A stretch of DNA of 64,000 nucleotides from Alphaproteobacteria bacterium (GCA_017983635.1 JAGOBA010000009.1:97719-161718), one strand, 5' to 3'; shown: positions 37,556-46,581, numbered from the stretch's first letter. Numbers and translations: made by a program. Notes: a model not told the origin generated them from the sequence alone.

Positions 37556-38257
37556 ATGACGACGTGGACAGACGCACTCTTTGGATGGTTGCCGCGGGCC
37601 AGAGCTGCGGGAGCGCCGGCCGATGCGGCGCAGATCGACGCGTCCGGCGGCAACGGCGCGGACGGCGTTTATGAACGCGTGCCGGAGACGGAGCTGCGCT
37701 CGTCGCAGCAACATCGCTGGCTGTTCGACGAGGGTGTGCTGCACTGGAACCAGCACCGGCGCGAGAAGAACTTCAAGACCGAATTCGCGGGCATGAACTT
37801 TGTGAAGGAAGCGGCGAAGTCGCGTCTGTGGGGGCGGCCCGTCGATATCGTCGGTGAGGATCGCGTGGTGCTGACCGGCGTCGACTGGGCGCACGCGGAC
37901 TTGCAGGGGTGCACGCTCACGCGCGCGGATTTGCGTCATGCGCGGTTGGTCGGTGCGGACTTGCGCAAGGCGAACTTAGCCGGCGCACTATTGAACGGCG
38001 CGGACCTGCGCGACTGCGATCTGCGCGGTGCGATTTTGGACGGGGCGCAGTTCGCGCGGGCGAAGTTGATGCACGCGAACTTTTCCGGTGCTTCGCTGAA
38101 GAACGCGAACTTCGCTTGGGCGGACATGAGCCACGCGGTGGTCAGTGCGCGCAACCTGCAAGAGGCGAATACGTTCGGTACCATCCGCGACACCGTTGTG
38201 CCGGAACTGCACGCGGCGCCGGTGGCGCAGCCTGCCCCAGCTGCCGCTCACGCCTGA
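37556..38257 (+). CDS. Pentapeptide-repeat protein
   Basis: 233 residues. The C-terminal ~90 residues hold A(D/N)L-type pentapeptide repeats (ADLQGCTLTRADLRHARL, ADLRKANLAGALLNGADL), forming a right-handed beta-helix. The N-terminal ~95 residues (WLFDEGVLHWNQHRREKNF) are unique. A gyrase-protection or scaffold role is possible but not shown. Confidence 0.85.
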   Translation: MTTWTDALFGWLPRARAAGAPADAAQIDASGGNGADGVYERVPETELRSSQQHRWLFDEGVLHWNQHRREKNFKTEFAGMNFVKEAAKSRLWGRPVDIVGEDRVVLTGVDWAHADLQGCTLTRADLRHARLVGADLRKANLAGALLNGADLRDCDLRGAILDGAQFARAKLMHANFSGASLKNANFAWADMSHAVVSARNLQEANTFGTIRDTVVPELHAAPVAQPAPAAAHA

Positions 38258-39432
38258 CGGCGGATTGAGACGACCAAGCTTGCGACGATCGCGATGTTGA
38301 CGAGGCTAAGGATGCTCAGGCCTGCCAATGTTGCGTCGGTTCCCCAGGACTCGATCGCGAAGGCGCCGAGGGTTGGGGCGACGGCGCTGGCGATGAAAGT
38401 TGGTTGGGCGAGGCGGCCCATGCGGGCGGCGTAGCCGTCTGGACCGAAGAGCGCGAGCGGAACCGTGCCGCGGGCGATCGAGTTTACACCGGCGCCGGCA
38501 CCATAGATGACCAAGGCGAGCAGAAACGGCTCCGCGCCCCACCAGAGGAGTGCGACGCCTGCCCCGACCAGAACTGTCGAGGCGACCAGCGTCCAGATCG
38601 GATGGTGAAAGCGGCCGATTGCCATTTCGATGCCGCGCGCTGCGACCTGGGCGATGCCGACCATCGCGGCGAGCGTGACGGCGGTCGCGAGCGGAAGGCC
38701 ATGGCTTTGCAAAAACGTGAGCATGTGGACCGCGTTCGTAGAGGCGACCAACGTCATCAGCGAGAAACTTGCGGCAAGGCCTAAGAATAGAAACGTGGCT
38801 CTGTTGCCGGTGGCCGTCGAGGCTTCGGTGGGCGCGTGCGGTGGGCGCTCAGCCTCGCGCGGCATGGTGATGAAGTAGAGGGGCAGCCCTACGAACAAGT
38901 GCACCGCTGCGTAGGTCAGGCAGGTTTCGCGCCAACCCAGCGCCTCGTTCAGATAGGCGGTCAACGGCCAGCAGATCGAGCTCGCGAGCCCGCCGAACAA
39001 CGTGACGGCGGTGATTGGTTGGCGTGCAGCTTCGCCGTAGAGCCGGCCCAATGTGGAGAACGAGGCATCGTAGAGTCCTGCCGACATGCCGAGACCGACC
39101 AAGATCCAGCCTGCGAAGAAGACGATGAGGTGCGGCGACATGGCGATCAGGACGAGACCGGCTGCGAAGAAGATCGTGCTCGCAAGCAGGACCGGGCGGC
39201 CGCCACGGCGGTCGATCAGACGGCCGACATAAGGCGAGGCTAGACCGGAGGTCAGAAGGGCGATCGAGAGCGCGCCGACGGTCCATGTCAGCGACCAGCC
39301 GGTGTCGGCGGCGATCGGCTTGCCGAGCACGGCCATGAGGAAGAAGCTCGAGCCCCACGCGAGGATCTGCATCATGCCAAGCGCTGCGACGATGATGCGG
39401 CGGCGTGTGATTTCGCTAAGTCCCTCGATCAT
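38248..39432 (-). CDS. MFS transporter of the arsenic operon
   Basis: 394 residues with twelve predicted helices. The cytosolic signature after helix 2 is GRLIDRRGGRPV. Its start lies 17 bases inside the end of aqpS, so it is the last gene of arsR-arsI-arsC-aqpS-mfs. By position it should export arsenical species such as As(III), as in ArsK, or trivalent organoarsenicals (inference). The C-terminal tail overlaps the convergent pentapeptide gene by ten bases. Confidence 0.82.
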   Translation of the reverse strand: MIEGLSEITRRRIIVAALGMMQILAWGSSFFLMAVLGKPIAADTGWSLTWTVGALSIALLTSGLASPYVGRLIDRRGGRPVLLASTIFFAAGLVLIAMSPHLIVFFAGWILVGLGMSAGLYDASFSTLGRLYGEAARQPITAVTLFGGLASSICWPLTAYLNEALGWRETCLTYAAVHLFVGLPLYFITMPREAERPPHAPTEASTATGNRATFLFLGLAASFSLMTLVASTNAVHMLTFLQSHGLPLATAVTLAAMVGIAQVAARGIEMAIGRFHHPIWTLVASTVLVGAGVALLWWGAEPFLLALVIYGAGAGVNSIARGTVPLALFGPDGYAARMGRLAQPTFIASAVAPTLGAFAIESWGTDATLAGLSILSLVNIAIVASLVVSIRRQA

Positions 39433-40081
39433 TCGTCGCGTCGCGCAGGCCCCAAGCGATCACCAAAGCGAGCGTTAGAGCAACGAACTGCGCGGCGACA
39501 AAGGCTAGAATTGACGCAGGCGCGATGCCCGCGAACGTGTCGGTGAGCGCGCGGGCGATCGTGACCGCTGGATTTGCGAACGAGGTGGAAGAGGTGAACC
39601 AATAGGCGCCGACGATGTAGGCGGCGACGGCATAGGGGAGCGATGCGGGTTGCGAGCGGGCGACGCCCCAGATCGTGAGCAGGAGGCCTGTTGTTGCGAC
39701 GATCTCGCCGATGAATTCGCCGAGGCTGTCGCGCGCGTGGGTCGACGCTTGGACGATCGGCAGGCCGAACATCGCATGGGCGATGAAGACGCCGGCGATT
39801 GCGCTGACGATTTGAACGGGGACGTAGCTCACTGCGAGGCGCGCCGGCAGTCGTCCGCGCGCGAGCTCGAACAATGAAACGATCGGATTGAAGTGCGCAC
39901 CGGAGATCGGGCCGAATGCCGAGATCAGGGCGATGAGCGCGCCGCCTGTCGCGAGGGCGTTGGCGAGCAGGGCGACGCCGTCGTTTCCAGCAGAAAGGCG
40001 TACGGCCATGATGCCAGAGCCGACGACTGCGATCAGCAGGAACATTGTACCGAGCGCTTCGGCAAGCAGTTTGCGCGTCAT
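39416..40081 (-). CDS. aqpS: MIP/aquaporin channel, AqpS-like
   Basis: 221 residues, six helices and two half-helices. The boxes are HFNPI (Asn65) and FANPAVT (Asn170). The position after the second NPA is Val rather than the usual Arg of the selectivity filter, as reported for AqpS of arsenic operons, giving a wide pore for As(OH)3. Passive efflux of arsenite made by ArsC is the expected job. The ATG overlaps the arsC stop (TGATG). Confidence 0.88.
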   Translation of the reverse strand: MTRKLLAEALGTMFLLIAVVGSGIMAVRLSAGNDGVALLANALATGGALIALISAFGPISGAHFNPIVSLFELARGRLPARLAVSYVPVQIVSAIAGVFIAHAMFGLPIVQASTHARDSLGEFIGEIVATTGLLLTIWGVARSQPASLPYAVAAYIVGAYWFTSSTSFANPAVTIARALTDTFAGIAPASILAFVAAQFVALTLALVIAWGLRDATNDRGT

Positions 40082-40563
40082 CAGGCTGGGCCCAGCTCTG
40101 CTGCGCGGCGGCTGAGTTCAGCGGGTGAGAGCTGTTCGACGGGAAGCGCGATCAGGCAGTCGATCGTTGCGCGAATGTCGGCGAAGATTTCGACGAAGCG
40201 CTTTCGCTTCCCTGCGTCTGAACCTTCGGCGGCGGCGGGGTCGGGGAAGCTCCAGTGAGCTTTGGATGGTGTGCCGGGCCAGATCGGGCAGACTTCGCCC
40301 GCGGCGTTGTCGCAGACGGTGACGACGAGCGACATCTTCGGCGCCGAGGCGGCTGCGAATTCATCCCAACTCTTGGAACGCGCTTCGCCGACGGGGATGC
40401 CGGCGTCGCGCAAGGTTATGAGCGAAAGCGGGTGAACCGCCCCTTTCGGAAAGCTCCCGGCGCTGTAGGCGCGGAAGCGGCCATGGCCGGCGTGATTCAA
40501 ATAGCTCTCCGCCATAATCGAGCGGGCGGAGTTGCCGGTGCAGAGAAAGAGAACGTTTATCAT
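40081..40563 (-). CDS. arsC: Arsenate reductase, low-molecular-weight phosphatase type
   Basis: 160 residues. P-loop Cys8-X5-Arg14 (CTGNSARS) takes the arsenate, with Cys84 and Cys92 (TVCDNAAGEVCP) as the thiol relay to thioredoxin. It reduces As(V) to As(III). Three bases after the arsI stop. Confidence 0.93.
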   Translation of the reverse strand: MINVLFLCTGNSARSIMAESYLNHAGHGRFRAYSAGSFPKGAVHPLSLITLRDAGIPVGEARSKSWDEFAAASAPKMSLVVTVCDNAAGEVCPIWPGTPSKAHWSFPDPAAAEGSDAGKRKRFVEIFADIRATIDCLIALPVEQLSPAELSRRAAELGPA

Positions 40564-40566
40564 CGG

Positions 40567-41013
40567 CTAGCAACAAGCGACACCGGGTTTTGTTTGTTCG
40601 AGGCGTGCGCCGTCGGCGATGGGGGTGAACTTCGGACTTTCGCCATAGGTTGTTGCGTCGCCGAAGGTGAAGAACGTTTCCCAGCGCACGCCGGCCGGAT
40701 CGTTGACCCAGGCCTTGTCGCTCTTGGCGTAGCAGCAGGTTGTCGCTTCTTGATCGATGGTTTGGCTGCCGGCGGCTTTGAGGCGGCTTGCCAGTTCATC
40801 GAGTTCGGCGCGGGTGTCGACTTGGACGCCGACGTGGTCGATGCCCGGGGTGCGGCCGCGTTCGGAGATCGCCAAGTTGACGCGCGGGTCGTCGAGCATC
40901 CACTTCGCATAGTCGTGTTCGACGCGTGTGGGTTTGGTGTTGAACAGCGTCGAATAGAATTCGATCGACTGCTGGAGGTCAGGCACGGCGACGTGAACGT
41001 GTAGGCGCTTCAT
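40567..41013 (-). CDS. arsI: ArsI C-As lyase, ArsI/CadI family dioxygenase
   Basis: 148 residues, VOC fold. Vicinal Cys93-Cys94 (TTCCYAKSDK), His60 (IDHVG) and Glu112 (RWETFF), as in ArsI, which cleaves methyl-arsenic bonds of MAs(III) and aromatic arsenicals using oxygen. A C-terminal CC adds two cysteines. It begins 35 bases before the arsR stop with SD AAGGA. Confidence 0.88.
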   Translation of the reverse strand: MKRLHVHVAVPDLQQSIEFYSTLFNTKPTRVEHDYAKWMLDDPRVNLAISERGRTPGIDHVGVQVDTRAELDELASRLKAAGSQTIDQEATTCCYAKSDKAWVNDPAGVRWETFFTFGDATTYGESPKFTPIADGARLEQTKPGVACC

Positions 41014-41329
41014 TGGATTTTTCCTTGGGTTTGGGTGCGCAGGAGGCTCCTGCGCAGCAGTTTTCGGTGAGGAAGGCGATGACGCCGTTCATGGTGGTGT
41101 AGTTCGCGGCGTAAATGAGAGAGCGGCCGTCGCGCGTCGCGTCGACCAGGCCCGCGTGGCGGAGCTGGGCCAAGTGAAACGAGAGCGTGGGAGAAGGGAG
41201 GTCGAGGGTTTCGCTCAAGTGCCCGGGCGTGAGGCCGGTGGGTCCTGCTTGGACGAGCGCCCGGAAGACGGCCAGACGGCTTTCCTGGGCTAAGGCCTCA
41301 AGGGCGGCGATGATTTGTTTCGATTCCAT
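40979..41329 (-). CDS. arsR: ArsR-family arsenic-responsive repressor
   Basis: 116 residues from ATG 41329. Winged helix (LPSPTLSFHLAQLRHAGLVD). Candidate As(III) ligands are Cys91, Cys92 and Cys97 in NCCAGASC, after the DNA-binding core, like the C-terminal-site ArsR type. The promoter -10 ends seven bases upstream, with no Shine-Dalgarno, so the transcript is leaderless. First gene of the operon. Confidence 0.9.
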   Translation of the reverse strand: MESKQIIAALEALAQESRLAVFRALVQAGPTGLTPGHLSETLDLPSPTLSFHLAQLRHAGLVDATRDGRSLIYAANYTTMNGVIAFLTENCCAGASCAPKPKEKSNEAPTRSRRRA

Positions 41330-41336
41330 AGTTTGA

Positions 41337-41365
41337 TAAATATGGAAGTATTGCTCTACTGTCAA
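41337..41365 (-). promoter_or_regulatory. ars operon promoter
   Basis: Minus strand: TTGACA (41365-41360), 17 bases, TATTTA (41342-41337). Transcription should begin at about the first base of the arsR ATG at 41329. A strong, compact promoter; the operator is probably within it. Confidence 0.7.
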
Positions 41366-41421
41366 GAGGGGGTTGCGTTGAAGCCGATTACTGCGGGTGG
41401 GGCGATGTGAGACGATGGCTC

Positions 41422-41853
41422 ATGATCGTTTGTCGTCCGGCGCTGGAATCCGATTGGTCCTCGATCGAGGGTCTGCTTCGCGCATGCGATCTGCCCATCG
41501 CGGGCGCGCGGGATCATCTCGGCGATTTTGTCCTGGCGGAAACGCAGGACCGGGTTGTGGGTTGCGCCGGAGCAGAGATCTTCGGCGAGGAGGCTCTGCT
41601 TCGCTCCGTCGCCGTGACCGGGGAACGGCGAGAGCAAGGCGTTGGAGGCAAGATGGTTGGTGCGGTGTTGGCGAATTTGCGTGGGCGTGGGGTGAAGGAC
41701 GTGGTGTTGCTCACAACCACGGCGGAGGAGTTCTTTGCGGCGCGAGGGTTTCGGCGCATTGCGCGTGGAGAGGTGCCGGCTTCCGTCCAGGCGTCCGCCG
41801 AATTTAACGGCGCTTGTCCGGACAGCGCGATTGTGATGCTCCGCCGGCTCTGA
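41422..41853 (+). CDS. arsN2: GNAT acetyltransferase, ArsN2-like
   Basis: 143 residues from ATG 41422 (GTG 41407 also possible). The acetyl-CoA loop is in ERREQGVGGKMV. LLRSVAV and LTTTAEEFFAARGF with FNGACPDSAIVMLRRL at the end match the ArsN2 group linked to arsenic clusters. Family members acetylate amino-acid-like arsenicals such as arsinothricin. Divergent from the ars operon across about 90 bases. Confidence 0.8.
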   Translation: MIVCRPALESDWSSIEGLLRACDLPIAGARDHLGDFVLAETQDRVVGCAGAEIFGEEALLRSVAVTGERREQGVGGKMVGAVLANLRGRGVKDVVLLTTTAEEFFAARGFRRIARGEVPASVQASAEFNGACPDSAIVMLRRL

Positions 41854-41902
41854 CAAAGCCGGTCATGGCAGGCAGATTTGTGCGCGTGAGGTTGGCGCCG
41901 CT

Positions 41903-42067
41903 TTAGTTGCCCGGCGGGTTTGCGGTCATTTTGCCTTCGACGGCGATGTTGCCTTCTAGGTTCGCCGGCGTGCGGGCCATGAAGGTCTGGTAGATTTGCG
42001 CGACGGCGACCAGCAAGGCCGCTACCGCAGCGAGCATGGCCCAGTTTTGCAGACGGTTGCGGGTCAC
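41903..42067 (-). CDS. Short single-helix membrane protein, unknown
   Basis: 54 residues from a GTG at 42067 with AAAGG upstream. One helix (WAMLAAVAALLVAVAQIYQTF), then a short polar tail. A longer upstream frame is arginine-rich and overlaps the next gene, so it is rejected. No family recognised. Confidence 0.5.
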   Translation of the reverse strand: MTRNRLQNWAMLAAVAALLVAVAQIYQTFMARTPANLEGNIAVEGKMTANPPGN

Positions 42068-42133
42068 GATTACGTGCCTTTTTGTTGGCCAAATCACCGT
42101 ATCATATTGGGCGCACTGAGGGAGACTCTTGTG

Positions 42134-42742
42134 ATGGCCCGTTTGGTGCTCGCGATTGCGGGCCTTCTTTTCGTGTGCTGCGCCGCGCAGGCAGAGACCT
42201 ATGAGGAGATGGTCGCGCGCGTGAGGGGCGGCGATGCGGCGGTCGACTATCGGGCGCTGCGCGATGCCTATGCGGCGAGCCCGCAGTACAGCCCCTATGG
42301 CGGCAGCGACGAACAGAAGAAGGCGATGCGCGACGGTTTTGTCGCGGGCGATTGCGTGAGGGTTTTGCAGGCGGCCGAGACAGTGCTGACGGCGAACTTC
42401 GTCGACGTTCAGGCGCACATGCTGAGTGCGACTTGCCATGAGCGCGGCGGCGATCAAGTTAGTGCGGCGCTGCACAAGGCGGTTGCGAAGGGGTTGCTCG
42501 ACTCTATTTTGGCCTCCGGTGACGGCAAGACGACGAAGACTGCTTTCATCGTAGTCTCCGTGGATGAAGAGTACGTGGTTCTCTCGTCGTTGGGTTGGCA
42601 CATGACGCAGCAGTCTCTCGTTAGCGACGATGGGCACGCGTTCGACGCGATGCAGGCAACGTCGCGCACCGGCGAGAACGCGACGTTCTATTTTCAGATC
42701 GACCGCTTGATGGCCTGGTTGAGCCACAGCATGGAACGCTAG
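42134..42742 (+). CDS. DUF4919-like exported protein
   Basis: 202 residues. Signal peptide MARLVLAIAGLLFVCCAAQA, then TYEEMVARVRGGDAAVDYRA and LRDAYAASPQYSPYG, matching DUF4919. Strong SD GGGAG before the ATG. Probable periplasmic protein; function unknown. Confidence 0.78.
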   Translation: MARLVLAIAGLLFVCCAAQAETYEEMVARVRGGDAAVDYRALRDAYAASPQYSPYGGSDEQKKAMRDGFVAGDCVRVLQAAETVLTANFVDVQAHMLSATCHERGGDQVSAALHKAVAKGLLDSILASGDGKTTKTAFIVVSVDEEYVVLSSLGWHMTQQSLVSDDGHAFDAMQATSRTGENATFYFQIDRLMAWLSHSMER

Positions 42743-42886
42743 GGGGCGGCCTTGCCTAGCGCGGGGGAACGGCTGCATTGGGCCCCTGATTTGAGTTCGG
42801 TTGGAGCGGATGCCAGTGGCATCTGCCTTCGTCTATCCGCTAAACTCCGTTCGGACTGGGTCGGATCGGCCGTTGAAGGGGGAGAT

Positions 42887-43417
42887 ATGAAGCGTGTTCT
42901 TCTTGCCGCAAGCATCGTTGCGGCTGTCGGGCTGCAGGGTTGCAGTTCGAGTCTCTTTGGATCGGCAAACAAGCCGGCGCCTGCCGGGCCAGCGTCTGCC
43001 TCCGGTGAACCGGCCAAGCCCGCGCGGCCCCCAGCCAGCATGGGGCTGGCGCGGTTCGACGTGGACACCAATGGCGAAGTCAGCAAAGCCGAGCTTGAGC
43101 AGACGCTGACCGCGGACTTCAAGAAGGACGACGCGAACAGCGATCAGTCGCTTGATCCTGCCGAGGCGCGGGCCTTGAACGAACGGCTACGGCAGGAGCC
43201 GAACACCTCGCCGGTGTTCGATTGGAATGCGGACGGGCGCTTGGTGTTCGCGGAGTTCGCGACGCAGTGGCGGACGCTGTTCGACCGGTCGGATCGCAAT
43301 AGCGACGGCATCGTGGACGAGGAAGAACTGAAGAGTTCCGGACGCGAGCGCAAGCCGCGGGAGCTACCGAAGCCCACGTTCAGCGGGCGGGATGGGCGGC
43401 CGCCGGGATCGCCGTGA
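42887..43417 (+). CDS. EF-hand lipoprotein
   Basis: 176 residues. Lipobox LQGCSSS (Cys about 20) predicts an acylated outer- or inner-membrane protein. Four EF-hand-like loops follow: DVDTNGEVSKAE, DANSDQSLDPAE, DWNADGRLVFAE and DRNSDGIVDEEE, all with acidic calcium ligands. Good SD GGGGGAG. Calcium sensor or buffer. Confidence 0.85.
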   Translation: MKRVLLAASIVAAVGLQGCSSSLFGSANKPAPAGPASASGEPAKPARPPASMGLARFDVDTNGEVSKAELEQTLTADFKKDDANSDQSLDPAEARALNERLRQEPNTSPVFDWNADGRLVFAEFATQWRTLFDRSDRNSDGIVDEEELKSSGRERKPRELPKPTFSGRDGRPPGSP

Positions 43418-43466
43418 TGTCCGGCGGTTGGTTCGCCTCCATCCGCCCGACGCGAGTCGACGAGCA

Positions 43467-44804
43467 ATGACGTTGATCGGGCGGACCATTGAATCGGTTG
43501 CGGCCGATCTAGCGGCTGGCAAGACGACGAGCCGGGCGCTGGTCGAGGCGGCGTTGGCATCGATTGCGGCGGATGGCGCGGCGTTTACGCTGGTGAGTGC
43601 CGAGCGCGCGCGGATCGAGGCGGATGCGTCGGATCGTTTGCGCAAGGCGGGTGTTGTGCCGTCGCCGCTGGCGGGTGTGCCGATTTCGATCAAGGACTTG
43701 TTCGATGTCGCGGGTGAGACGACGGCGGCGGGCTCTGCGCTGCTGCGCGATGCCCCCGCGGCTTCGCGCGATGCGCCGCCGGTGGCGCGTTTGCGGGCGG
43801 CGGGCGCGGTGATCGTTGGGCGTACGCATATGAGCGAGTTTGCGTTCAGCGGGCTCGGCGCCAATCCGCACTATGCGCGGTGCGCCAATCCGCATGATGC
43901 CGCACGCGTACCCGGCGGGTCGAGTTCGGGGGCGGCGGTGTCGGTTGCGCGCGGGCAGGCGGCGATGGGGCTTGGCACGGACACGGGTGGTTCGACGCGG
44001 ATTCCGCCGTCGTTCTGCGGTGTTGTCGGCTTCAAGCCGACGCAGGCGCGGGTGACGCGCGACGGTGCGTTTCCGCTGTCGGAGTCATTGGACAGTATCG
44101 GGCCGATTGCGAACTCGGTCGCGTGTTGTGCTTTGGTGGATCGGGTGATCGCGGATGCGCCGACGATGCCGCATCCGGTGCTTGGCATCGCCGGCTTGCG
44201 GCTCGCGGTGCCGACGAACTTCGTACTCGATGCGATGGATGCGGTTGTGGCCCGGGCGTTCGATCGGGTGCTGTCACGTTTGGCGGATGCCGGTGCGCGG
44301 ATCGAGCGGCTGCGTGTGCCGGGGTTGGCTCGTATTCCCGAGATCAACGCGCGCGGTACGGTCGCGAATGCGGAGGCGTTTGCCTATCACACGCGCGCGG
44401 GATTGCTGAAACGGCGCGAGGGGTACGATCCGAATGTCGTAGCGCGCATCGAGGTGGGCGGGCGGATGACGGCCAGCGACTATCTCGATCTGCTGCACGC
44501 GCGCGCGGGGTTTACCGCGGAGGTCGATCGTTTGAGCGCGCCTTACGATGCGCTGCTGTCTCCGACGACGCCATGTGTTGCGCCTCTGTTTGATGAGATT
44601 GCCGATCAGGCGGGGTTTGCCCGCGCCAACGCGCTCGCCTTGCGCAATCCAAGCGTCGTCAATTTCCTCGATCGCTGCGCGCTCAGCGTTCCGATGCATC
44701 TCGGCGGCGAGTTGCCGTCTGGGTTGATGATCGTGGGCGAGCGGCTGGGCGACGCGCGACTGCTCGCGATCGGTCGTGCCGTCGAGACGGTGCTGCGCGG
44801 CTAA
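43467..44804 (+). CDS. Amidase signature enzyme
   Basis: 445 residues. The Ser-cisSer-Lys triad is in place: Lys76 (VPISIKDLFD), the cis-serine in GGSSSG (150-155), and Ser176 (TDTGGSTRIP). Hydrolyses an amide or related substrate. Without the GatCB partners it is probably a stand-alone catabolic amidase. Its stop overlaps the end of the convergent gene at 44801. Confidence 0.88.
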   Translation: MTLIGRTIESVAADLAAGKTTSRALVEAALASIAADGAAFTLVSAERARIEADASDRLRKAGVVPSPLAGVPISIKDLFDVAGETTAAGSALLRDAPAASRDAPPVARLRAAGAVIVGRTHMSEFAFSGLGANPHYARCANPHDAARVPGGSSSGAAVSVARGQAAMGLGTDTGGSTRIPPSFCGVVGFKPTQARVTRDGAFPLSESLDSIGPIANSVACCALVDRVIADAPTMPHPVLGIAGLRLAVPTNFVLDAMDAVVARAFDRVLSRLADAGARIERLRVPGLARIPEINARGTVANAEAFAYHTRAGLLKRREGYDPNVVARIEVGGRMTASDYLDLLHARAGFTAEVDRLSAPYDALLSPTTPCVAPLFDEIADQAGFARANALALRNPSVVNFLDRCALSVPMHLGGELPSGLMIVGERLGDARLLAIGRAVETVLRG

Positions 44805-45442
44805 GCGGCGTCGGCTGCGGCGGCATCTGGCTTAGCGGTGCCCGCTGCGGTCTTCGGTTTGCCGATGGCGAGGCCGTTGCCGAAGGAGACAGTGAGGGGT
44901 AACGCCACGGCCTTCGTCGGTCGCGTGAATAGCGTCGCGCTTTCGCACTTGATTGTGCCGGTGCCGTGGGCTTTGCCGAGCCTTGCGAACATGATGCGGC
45001 CGTCTTGGATGCGAAGGCTTGCGCTCTCGACGGTCAGAGAGATCGTCACTTCAAACTCGATCTCAGGCCCAATCTCCGAATGGTCGAGCATGATCTGCAG
45101 GCGCGGTTTGTGCGTGGAGCGGATGTCGTGCTTCGAGAGCGCGTGGTCGATGATCTGATCGGGAGGGAACTTTGTGCGGTCAGTGTATTGAGCGAGATCG
45201 CGGCGGGTGTTCCAGGCCGCCGCCAAGATATCGATAACTTTGACGTCGAGCGCCGCTTGCAGCGCTTCTGTCGCGCTTTGCGCGGCGTGGTTTTGCAAAA
45301 GCGCGGGGGCTGCGGTGAGGAGCGCTTGTACGCCGCGCATGCCCGCGGTCGCGTTCAGCGCGGTCAGGGCATCTTTGCGGACACTGGGGTTGTCGAAGTC
45401 GAAGAACTGGACCAGCGTAGCGGCAGGCGGCGGCGTCTTCAT
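44801..45442 (-). CDS. Soluble protein, unknown, partner of the upstream gene
   Basis: 213 residues with an N-terminal helical segment (NPSVRKDALTALNATAGMRG), a beta-rich middle (IEFEVTISLTVESASLRIQD) and an alanine-rich tail. The ATG overlaps the upstream stop by four bases. No family recognised. Confidence 0.65.
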   Translation of the reverse strand: MKTPPPAATLVQFFDFDNPSVRKDALTALNATAGMRGVQALLTAAPALLQNHAAQSATEALQAALDVKVIDILAAAWNTRRDLAQYTDRTKFPPDQIIDHALSKHDIRSTHKPRLQIMLDHSEIGPEIEFEVTISLTVESASLRIQDGRIMFARLGKAHGTGTIKCESATLFTRPTKAVALPLTVSFGNGLAIGKPKTAAGTAKPDAAAADAA

Positions 45443-46581
45443 GCGAAGGCTCCATCGGCAACGGCGAGGATACGGGTTTCGGGTGCGGCGACAGCGGCAG
45501 AGTTGCGCACGATGAAGCGCAAGCTCATGTCGGGCTTGTCCGTGCTTTCAACGGCGACGACGTGCCGGTCCATGCCGTTCGAGACTAGGCGCGTGGTGAT
45601 GCGGGTCAACATCCGGCGCTGATGCGATTTCCAATAGACGCCGGCGCCGCCGAGCATGAAGGCGATCGCGCCGATCACGGCCCAGAGCGGTAGGCCGCGT
45701 GGACGTGCCGCGGGCGATGGCACCCGTCGCGCCGGTGTTGCGATTTGTGCGGGCGGCAATGGTGGTGTGACGGGTTCGGAAGCTTCCGCTATGACGGGTT
45801 CAGCGGGCACCACGGGTGCCAACTCAGCGGCTGGCGGGAACGGCGGCGGGACGATGTCCCGCGGCGGCTCGATGGGGATCGGCGTTTCGATGACCTGCAC
45901 TTCGCTGGCGGTCGTGACCGCCTCGCCGGCAGGTATTTCTGTGGATGGCGTATCCGCGGGTGCCGGTGTCGGTCGCGGCGGCAGTGGAAATGCGATGACC
46001 AGCGGATGCCCGAGCCGCGGCGGCGGGGGAATGATTTCCTGTATCGGCGGTGCTGCAACCTCTACGGTTGGGACCGCGTCAGGCAATGTCGAGGTTGTGT
46101 GCGTTGGTAGTGACGCAGCAGGTTGCGTGATCTCAACCGTTTCGTCGGCGACAGGTGCCATGGTGCTTTGCGGCCGTTCAATCAGCCGTTTCAGACGGCA
46201 AACGCCGACGGGGCGTTCGAGCGTCGGGCGCTGATAGTCAGACCGCTGACAATCGGGGTTGGCGGTGCAGGCCGCATGGCATTGCGCGGCCTCGGCTTCT
46301 TCGTCGACGTCGCGGCGGTTGAATTTGATGCCCAGAAATCCTCCGGGCAGCGATCTGATGACGCCTTTTAATGCAGCGGGATCGATTGCGCCTTCGCCGA
46401 TCGGCACAAGCTTGAACGACTCATCGTCCTCGCCGGGCGTGACCGCGAGAACGGAGAAATCCGTGAGTTTGTTCGCGTCGCGTTTGGATACGGAGGTGTC
46501 TTGGCCGCTTGCAGGTAGCAAACCTGCAGCGAGCACAACTGCCCCGATTAGTACCCCACAGCAGAGGCGCTTGGCGGTCAT
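45439..46581 (-). CDS. Secreted/membrane protein with PAN-like and proline-rich parts
   Basis: 380 residues. Signal peptide ending about LLPASGQ; a cysteine cluster (Cys101, 105, 111, 128) like a PAN/apple module; a proline-rich stretch about 140-290 suited to spanning the periplasm; a membrane helix at about 296-317 (GLPLWAVIGAIAFMLGGAGV); and a short C-terminal tail. Overlaps the next gene by four bases. Function unknown. Confidence 0.68.
   Translation of the reverse strand: MTAKRLCCGVLIGAVVLAAGLLPASGQDTSVSKRDANKLTDFSVLAVTPGEDDESFKLVPIGEGAIDPAALKGVIRSLPGGFLGIKFNRRDVDEEAEAAQCHAACTANPDCQRSDYQRPTLERPVGVCRLKRLIERPQSTMAPVADETVEITQPAASLPTHTTSTLPDAVPTVEVAAPPIQEIIPPPPRLGHPLVIAFPLPPRPTPAPADTPSTEIPAGEAVTTASEVQVIETPIPIEPPRDIVPPPFPPAAELAPVVPAEPVIAEASEPVTPPLPPAQIATPARRVPSPAARPRGLPLWAVIGAIAFMLGGAGVYWKSHQRRMLTRITTRLVSNGMDRHVVAVESTDKPDMSLRFIVRNSAAVAAPETRILAVADGAFA

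Noticed and set aside
41903..42778. 291-residue minus-strand frame through the DUF4919 gene
   Set aside because: Only its last 54 codons look real; the rest is antisense to a gene with a signal peptide.
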